A stretch of DNA of 64,000 bases, taken from NCBI GenBank assembly GCA_019925095.2, contig CM034389.1:27344935-27408934 (forward strand), read 5' to 3'. Below the pieces are notes generated by a model. It was not told the DNA's origin, ran no database searches, and saw nothing but the letters and a program-made list of their open reading frames with translations. How positions within the stretch are numbered: position 1 is the first letter of the stretch; each line of letters opens with the position of its first letter. The stretch comes from Dendrolimus kikuchii (taxonomy: Eukaryota > Arthropoda > Insecta > Lepidoptera > Lasiocampidae). A program made the translations under genes and the position numbers. This document shows positions 63,639 through 64,000 of this stretch, one piece after another.

Positions 63639-64000
63639 TAAACTTCTAGGCGCTAAGAACCTCAGCCAGAAGGCCCAGCTCGCCGTACACAACGCGGTGC
63701 TGGTACCTACGCTCACGTATGGAAGCGAGAGTTGGGTATGGAAGAGAGAGCATGAAAGTAGAGTAAACGCGGTCGAGATGCGAGCACTGCGCAAAATCTG
63801 CGGAGTGACGCTCGCGGACCGCGTTCGTAATACCGAAGTAAGAAAGAGAGTTGAAAGAATGCATGATGAAAGAATGACTAAACAGATATACAATGCAAAA
63901 GTGGATGGATGCAGAAGTCGTGGAAGGCCACGACACACCTTCCATGATCAAATTGATCGTGTGCTAGCAGAAGGTGATGTCAGGAGCCTTAAGAACAGAC
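63639..64000 (+). mobile_element. RTE-D copy 12, deletion subfamily, runs off the window
   Basis: Begins 'gtaaacttctaggcgctaag' exactly as copy 1, reads YGSESWVWKREHESRVNAVE and RKRV joined to ERMHDERM (the same 63 bp deletion as 43107), continuing to LAEGDVRSLKNR at the window end. Confidence 0.8.

Overview
The window is AT-rich, intron-era eukaryotic DNA made almost entirely of interspersed and tandem repeats. I find no intact host gene, tRNA or rRNA. The repeat types (short non-autonomous Helitron-like elements with 5' TC and 3' CTAG ends, tRNA-derived SINEs ending near 'cagtgggacattaatgggctg', RTE-like LINE 3' ends with short tandem tails, a degenerate CGGBP1/hAT-type transposase) suggest a lepidopteran insect. 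That is inference from repeat types, not proof. One 100-N run (47368-47467) shows this is an assembled scaffold.

Layout. 0-13 kb: Helitron-like families Hel-A, B, E, G and H, a LINE interrupted by Hel-A, several rep-C copies (a ~310 bp SINE-like repeat), an RTE-D copy, and the LINE-V reverse transcriptase C-terminus. 13-30 kb: rep-C copies on both strands, rep-J elements with a conserved ~68 bp structured motif, a long Hel-A form, and a pogo/Tigger-like element (25.0-26.4 kb) carrying a LINE and a rep-C insertion. 30-36 kb: a fold-back element with ~49 bp inverted ends, a Helitron-like element holding a ~1 kb TTTTGCCC minisatellite, a second long Hel-A form, and RTE-D insertions. 36-47 kb: an inverted-repeat element, a tRNA-SINE nested in rep-I, LINE-S with a nested RTE-D, and a CR1/Jockey-like fragment with a nested RTE-N. 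47-57 kb: further LINE, SINE and Helitron copies, then a TIR-bounded element (55.6-56.7 kb) with a hAT-type fragment and a peculiar mosaic. 57-60.2 kb: a ~3.1 kb (CATA)n array. 60.2-62.4 kb: a scrambled local duplication. 62.4-64 kb: rep-K, rep-M and an RTE-D copy running off the end.

How the parts relate. RTE-D is the most informative family: nine 5'-truncated copies have visible 11-15 bp target-site duplications, and its 3' tail is (TATG)n. The giant (CATA)n array starts directly at an RTE-D 3' terminus, so a retrotransposon tail probably seeded it. Helitron-like copies can be matched to empty sites in related repeats and sit between A and T without duplication. Long open frames in the tandem arrays exist only because the units contain no stop codon; they are not genes. 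The most unusual signals are (1) a ~68 bp motif in six copies whose two inverted-repeat pairs interleave like a pseudoknot and show compensatory changes, (2) a ~475 bp segment alternating between two unrelated repeats in collinear order, and (3) Helitron-like elements with duplicated 5' ends, two of them with a shared ~430 bp core that has a short ORF.
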